A DNA stretch of 64,000 bases from an uncultured Rhodospirillales bacterium (GTDB lineage: Bacteria; Pseudomonadota; Alphaproteobacteria; ATCC43930; CGMCC-115725): assembly GCA_903822185.1 (NCBI GenBank), contig CAIJOA010000045.1:22083-86082 (forward strand), given 5' to 3'. The position numbers were made by a program, and so were the translations under genes. Shown one piece after another: positions 60,791 through 64,000 of this stretch (its first letter is position 1; each line of letters starts with the position of its first letter). The notes beneath the pieces were generated by a model that saw only the letters and a program-made list of their open reading frames with translations, was not told where the DNA came from and made no database searches.

Positions 60791-61879
60791 ATGACCGACG
60801 AACATTCGGGCCGCGCCTCACGCCGCGACTTCCTCAGCGGCCTTGCCGTTACCGGCGCGGCGCTGGCGCTACCGGGAACGGCGCTGGCCCAAGCGGCCAA
60901 GACCCCCGTCATCAAGCCCAAGCATCACGGCGTCATCGATCTCCATCATCATTTCTGGGCGCCCGAATACCTCAAGGCGCAAACCGATTGGGAAGACGCG
61001 CATAAATCGCCGCATGTGCCGGCGATGATGACCTGGAAACCTGAAGTCTCGATCGCCGAGATGGATCGCGGCGGTGTCCGCACCTCGGTCCTGTCGCTCG
61101 CCTCGATCAGCGAGGGCCTTTGGGGGCTCGAAGCGCAGGCCGCGACCAAGGTCATCCGTGCCAGCGACGATTACGCGATGCAGATCATGAGCGATTATCC
61201 CGGCCGTTTCGGCCTGTTCGCGCCGCTGAACATGGTCGATATCGATACCTCGCTGCAGGAAGTCGCCTATGCCTATGACCAGTGCCATGCCGACGGCATC
61301 GGCCTGCAGTCGAGCTATAACGGCAAGTATCTGGGCGATCCGTCCTACGATCCGATCTGGCAGGAACTGAACCGCCGCAACGCGGTGATCTTCGTCCATG
61401 GCCCGAACAGCGCCTGCTGCAGCCAGATCAAAGACGGGCCGGGCATGTTCGGCTCCGTCGTCGAGGTGACCTTCGACGTAACGCGCACTGCCGCCAGCCT
61501 TCTGACCAGCGGCGCGCTGCATCGTTATCCCAATATCCGTTGGATCATCGCCTATGGCGGCGGCACCCTGCCCTTCGTTGCCGGTCGGATGAATGCGTTC
61601 CTCAAAAACGCGAAGAACATCCAGGAGATCGCGCCGAACGGCATCGCGGCCGAACTGCAAAAGCTTTATATCGACACCGTCAACGTGACCAACGAAGCCT
61701 CGATGGCGGCGATGCTGAAATTCACTAAGCCGTCGCAGATCGTCTATGGCACCGACTTCATCTATTACAACAACGATCAACTCGATGCGCTCGACGAGCG
61801 CAAGCTGGCGCCGAAGGTGAAAGACGCGATCCTGTCCGGCAACGCCAAGCATCTCATTCCGCGTCTCGCAAAGGCATAA
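60791..61879 (+). CDS. Tat-exported amidohydrolase 2 family protein, copy 1
   Basis: 362 residues from the ATG at 60791, with GGGG upstream. Twin-arginine signal: SRRDFLSGLAVTGAAL with cleavage near ALAQA. ACMSD-like amidohydrolase layout: IDLHHHFW (HxH metal pair), VIFVHGP (third ligand His), IIAYGGGTLPF and VYGTDF (Asp ligand). Where ACMSD has the catalytic His in HGGG, Tyr is found. Conserved ACC pair follows the VHGP region. The downstream gene is its paralogue, six bases away. Export to the periplasm is unusual for this family. Confidence 0.87.
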   Translation: MTDEHSGRASRRDFLSGLAVTGAALALPGTALAQAAKTPVIKPKHHGVIDLHHHFWAPEYLKAQTDWEDAHKSPHVPAMMTWKPEVSIAEMDRGGVRTSVLSLASISEGLWGLEAQAATKVIRASDDYAMQIMSDYPGRFGLFAPLNMVDIDTSLQEVAYAYDQCHADGIGLQSSYNGKYLGDPSYDPIWQELNRRNAVIFVHGPNSACCSQIKDGPGMFGSVVEVTFDVTRTAASLLTSGALHRYPNIRWIIAYGGGTLPFVAGRMNAFLKNAKNIQEIAPNGIAAELQKLYIDTVNVTNEASMAAMLKFTKPSQIVYGTDFIYYNNDQLDALDERKLAPKVKDAILSGNAKHLIPRLAKA

Positions 61880-61885
61880 AACTTC

Positions 61886-62956
61886 ATGACCGATCGCCGT
61901 TCGTTTCTAGCCTCGCTTGCCGCGGCAAGCGCCGTTGCTTCCCTGCCGTTGGGCGATACGTTCGCGCAGGCTGCTGCGATGAAGCCGGCCAAGCCGAAGC
62001 ATCAAGGCGTCATTGACACGCATCATCACTATTGGGCGCCGGAATATAAAAAGCTGTCGATGGATTGGGACGACGCGCATAAGTCGCCCCATGCCGCAAC
62101 CCTGACCGGATGGTCGCCCGACGTGACGCTGGCCGAGATGGATCGCGGTGGCGTGCAGACGGCGGTATTGTCCCTCGCCTCGATCCGCGACGGCTTCTGG
62201 GGTCTCGCCCCGCAGGCGGCGAGCGACATGGTCCGCATCTGCGTCGATTACGCGGCGAAGCTGCGCGCCGATCATCCCGGCCGCTTCGGCATCTTTGCGC
62301 CGCTCAACATGCTCGATGTCGATCTGTGCCTCAAAGAAGCCGCCTATGCCTTCGACACGATTCATGCCGACGGCATCGGCGTGCAGTCGAGCGCCAACGG
62401 CCGCTATCCCGGCGACCCCTATTACAATCCGCTGTGGGAAGAATTGAACCGGCGCAAGGCGGTCGTGTATTTCCACGGGCCGGTGCCCGATTGCTGCGGC
62501 GGCATCAAGGTCGGGCCGGGCGTCAATCCGGCGGTCGAGGAAGTGACCTTCGACATGACCCGCGCGGCCTTGAGCCTTCTGACCAACGGCGCGCTGGTCC
62601 GTTATCGCGACATCAAATGGCTGTTCTCGTACGGCGGCGGCACGGTGCCGATGCTCTCGACCCGGTTCGATGCCTTCCTCAAGACGGCGAAGAATATCAA
62701 AGAAATTGCGCCCAACGGCGTCGTCGCCGAATTGCAGAAGCTTTATTACGACACGGTCAACGTGACCGACGCCCCGTCCTGGGCGGCGCTCACCAAGCTG
62801 GTGCCGGCCTCGCAGATCCTCTTCGGCACCGACTTCCCCTATTTCACCAACGAGCAGCTCGAGAATATCGACAAGCGCGGCGTGTCGGCGAAGGACAAGG
62901 CGATGATCCTGTCCGGCAACGCCAAACGTCTGCTGCCTCATCTGGCAAAGGCCTAA
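61886..62956 (+). CDS. Tat-exported amidohydrolase 2 family protein, copy 2
   Basis: 356 residues. Tat-like signal TDRRSFLASLAAASAVASL, cleavage near TFAQAA. The same landmarks as copy 1: IDTHHHYW, VVYFHGPVPDCCGG, LFSYGGGTVPM (Tyr for the usual His), ILFGTDFPYF. The two proteins are clearly paralogous and tandemly arranged, and differ most in the signal and at the C-terminal part. Both may act on the same compound or on successive intermediates. Coupled to the substrate-binding-protein gene five bases downstream. Confidence 0.87.
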   Translation: MTDRRSFLASLAAASAVASLPLGDTFAQAAAMKPAKPKHQGVIDTHHHYWAPEYKKLSMDWDDAHKSPHAATLTGWSPDVTLAEMDRGGVQTAVLSLASIRDGFWGLAPQAASDMVRICVDYAAKLRADHPGRFGIFAPLNMLDVDLCLKEAAYAFDTIHADGIGVQSSANGRYPGDPYYNPLWEELNRRKAVVYFHGPVPDCCGGIKVGPGVNPAVEEVTFDMTRAALSLLTNGALVRYRDIKWLFSYGGGTVPMLSTRFDAFLKTAKNIKEIAPNGVVAELQKLYYDTVNVTDAPSWAALTKLVPASQILFGTDFPYFTNEQLENIDKRGVSAKDKAMILSGNAKRLLPHLAKA

Positions 62957-62961
62957 GTCCC

Positions 62962-63945
62962 ATGAAAATCCGTTTCGCTGTCGCGCCGCTCGCTTTGTTG
63001 TCGATGCTCGCCGCGCCTGCCTTTGCGCAAACCAAGATCGAGGTCAGCCATTTCCCCGGCGCGGCCTGGACTGCGCAGGCGGCGATCGATCAGGGTTATT
63101 TCGCCAAGGAAAAGCTCGACGTTCATCTCAATCCGATCACCTCGTCTGTCGCGCAGATCAAAGGCACGATGGACGGTACCTATCAGATCGGTATCACCGC
63201 GCTCGACAATGTCATCGCCTATGACGCGGGCCAGGGCGATGTGAAGCTCGGCACGCCGGCCGATTTCATCGCCTTCATGGGCGGCGAAGGTGGCTCGCTC
63301 CATGTCATGACCGCGCCGGCGGTCAAACGCATCGAAGACCTCAAAGGCAAGACGCTGGCCGTCGATGCCAAGGGCACCGGCTTTGCCTTCGTGCTCTATC
63401 GCATCGCCGCGATGCACGGTGTGAAGCAAAGCGATTACAGCCTCATCGCGGTCGGTTCGTCACAACAGCGCCTCGATGCGCTGATGGATGGCCGCGCGCA
63501 GGCCGCCCTCCTCAACCGGCCGTTCGATTCGATGGCCGTCAGCAAGGGCGCCAACGACCTGATGGCGATGAGCAAGGTCTTCCCGCATTACCAGTCGAGC
63601 GTCGGCATGGCGCGCAAGGGCTGGGCGAAAGACCACCGCGAGGCGCTGGTCGGTTTCATCCATGCCTATGTCAAAGGCTCGCTGTGGATCTTCAATCCCG
63701 CCAACAAGGACGCGGCGATCGCGATCCTGCTGAAGAACACGCCGAACCTGCCGCGCGAAACCGCCGAGGGCATCTATAAGAACACGACCGGCAAAGGCTC
63801 GGTCACCTCCCCCACCGCCGCGCTCGACCCCGCCGGCGTCGCCACCGTCGTCAAACTCCGCAGCGAATACGGCGAGCCGAAGAAGAAGCTCAACGCCAAG
63901 GACTTCTACGATCTGAGCTACTACAAAGCGGCGACGTCGAAGTAA
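62962..63945 (+). CDS. ABC transporter substrate-binding protein (SsuA/NitT-TauT type)
   Basis: 327 residues. Signal peptide (AVAPLALLSMLAAPAFAQ). Binding-protein fold: VSHFPGAAWTAQAAIDQGYFAKEKLDVHL, IGITALDNVIAYDAG, LKGKTLAVDAKGTGFAFVLY, ALMDGRAQAALLNRPFDS. It catches a small molecule, often a sulfonate, aromatic or pyrimidine-type compound, in the periplasm for import. It sits directly after the two amidohydrolase genes; permease and ATPase genes are expected just beyond the right edge. Confidence 0.9.
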   Translation: MKIRFAVAPLALLSMLAAPAFAQTKIEVSHFPGAAWTAQAAIDQGYFAKEKLDVHLNPITSSVAQIKGTMDGTYQIGITALDNVIAYDAGQGDVKLGTPADFIAFMGGEGGSLHVMTAPAVKRIEDLKGKTLAVDAKGTGFAFVLYRIAAMHGVKQSDYSLIAVGSSQQRLDALMDGRAQAALLNRPFDSMAVSKGANDLMAMSKVFPHYQSSVGMARKGWAKDHREALVGFIHAYVKGSLWIFNPANKDAAIAILLKNTPNLPRETAEGIYKNTTGKGSVTSPTAALDPAGVATVVKLRSEYGEPKKKLNAKDFYDLSYYKAATSK

Positions 63946-63958
63946 GCATCGCCCTCGT

Positions 63959-63989
63959 CGTCATTGCGAGCGTAGCGAAGCAATCCAGT
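63959..63989. repeat. Copy of the dispersed palindromic unit at the right edge
   Basis: CGTCATTGCGAGCGTAGCGA followed by AGCAATCCAGT. It shares both motifs of the repeat at 59589-59680 in closer spacing. The partner arm, if any, is outside the window. Confidence 0.75.
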
Positions 63990-64000
63990 CTCGTGGCCAC

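Noticed and set aside
1..64000. tRNA, rRNA, CRISPR, transposase and prophage genes
   Set aside because: None seen on reading both strands and the gaps. Short tRNAs can be missed by eye, so a tRNA scan would settle this.

Overview
The window looks like a chromosomal segment of an alphaproteobacterium, probably of the Rhodospirillales or a neighbouring order, with high GC. The evidence is the Fur-MucR-RimI-TsaB neighbourhood, the his operon next to hslVU, and above all the gene order secB / dnaQ-coaE-aroE-maf-ppsR / hemE-hemH-hemJ-rho, which in many alphaproteobacteria surrounds the replication origin. Species cannot be told from sequence alone.

Layout. 1-8.7 kb is a minus-strand housekeeping block: murJ, trpS, a TSUP permease with its TIGR02186 partner, a universal stress protein, nfuA, tsaB, rimI, mucR, fur and the start of an OlsB-like acyltransferase. 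A plus-strand D-Ala-D-Ala dipeptidase gene interrupts it. 8.9-12.3 kb runs on the plus strand: a signal-peptide-bearing spermidine-synthase-like protein, its detached membrane domain, a degenerate glutaminyl-cyclase-like protein, and dapB. 12.4-19.8 kb is mixed: nth, two small secreted proteins, a small lipoprotein with an overlapping TetR regulator, a small ribbon-helix-helix-like protein, a CPA2 antiporter, a MAPEG protein, comM and an orphan Flp pilin. 19.8-32.7 kb holds an MFS transporter, a methyltransferase, an SbmA/YddA-type ABC exporter, a fumarylacetoacetase-family enzyme, a FecR/DUF6600 envelope protein, mscL, kup, a PAS_5 protein and a multi-PAS histidine kinase.

32.7-36.8 kb is the operon hisB-hisH-GNAT-hisA-hisF-hisE-HIT on the minus strand. 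It is followed by a substrate-binding-protein-like gene with no signal peptide, then hslVU, csp and a VOC protein. 40.7-47.4 kb is minus strand: an XRE regulator, Smr, lutCBA (lactate oxidation), two small proline-rich envelope proteins, mltA and a Tim44-like protein. secB is on the plus strand. The minus-strand run dnaQ, coaE, aroE, maf, ppsR and the plus-strand run hemE, hemH, hemJ, small membrane protein, rho diverge from a 382-bp gap at 51658-52039. This gap is the best candidate for the chromosomal origin.

56.3-64.0 kb is an accessory catabolic region. On the minus strand lie an MFS transporter broken by one in-frame TGA, a NicC-like flavin monooxygenase, a dienelactone hydrolase and a quinone oxidoreductase. 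Facing away on the plus strand are two tandem Tat-exported amidohydrolases and an ABC substrate-binding protein, whose permease and ATPase are probably beyond the right edge. The set fits uptake, periplasmic processing, hydroxylation and ring-fragment hydrolysis of a small aromatic or N-heterocyclic compound. Both amidohydrolases carry Tyr where the related decarboxylase family has a catalytic His, so their chemistry is open.

No tRNA, rRNA, CRISPR array, insertion sequence or prophage was recognised. Several intergenic gaps carry long dispersed inverted repeats.
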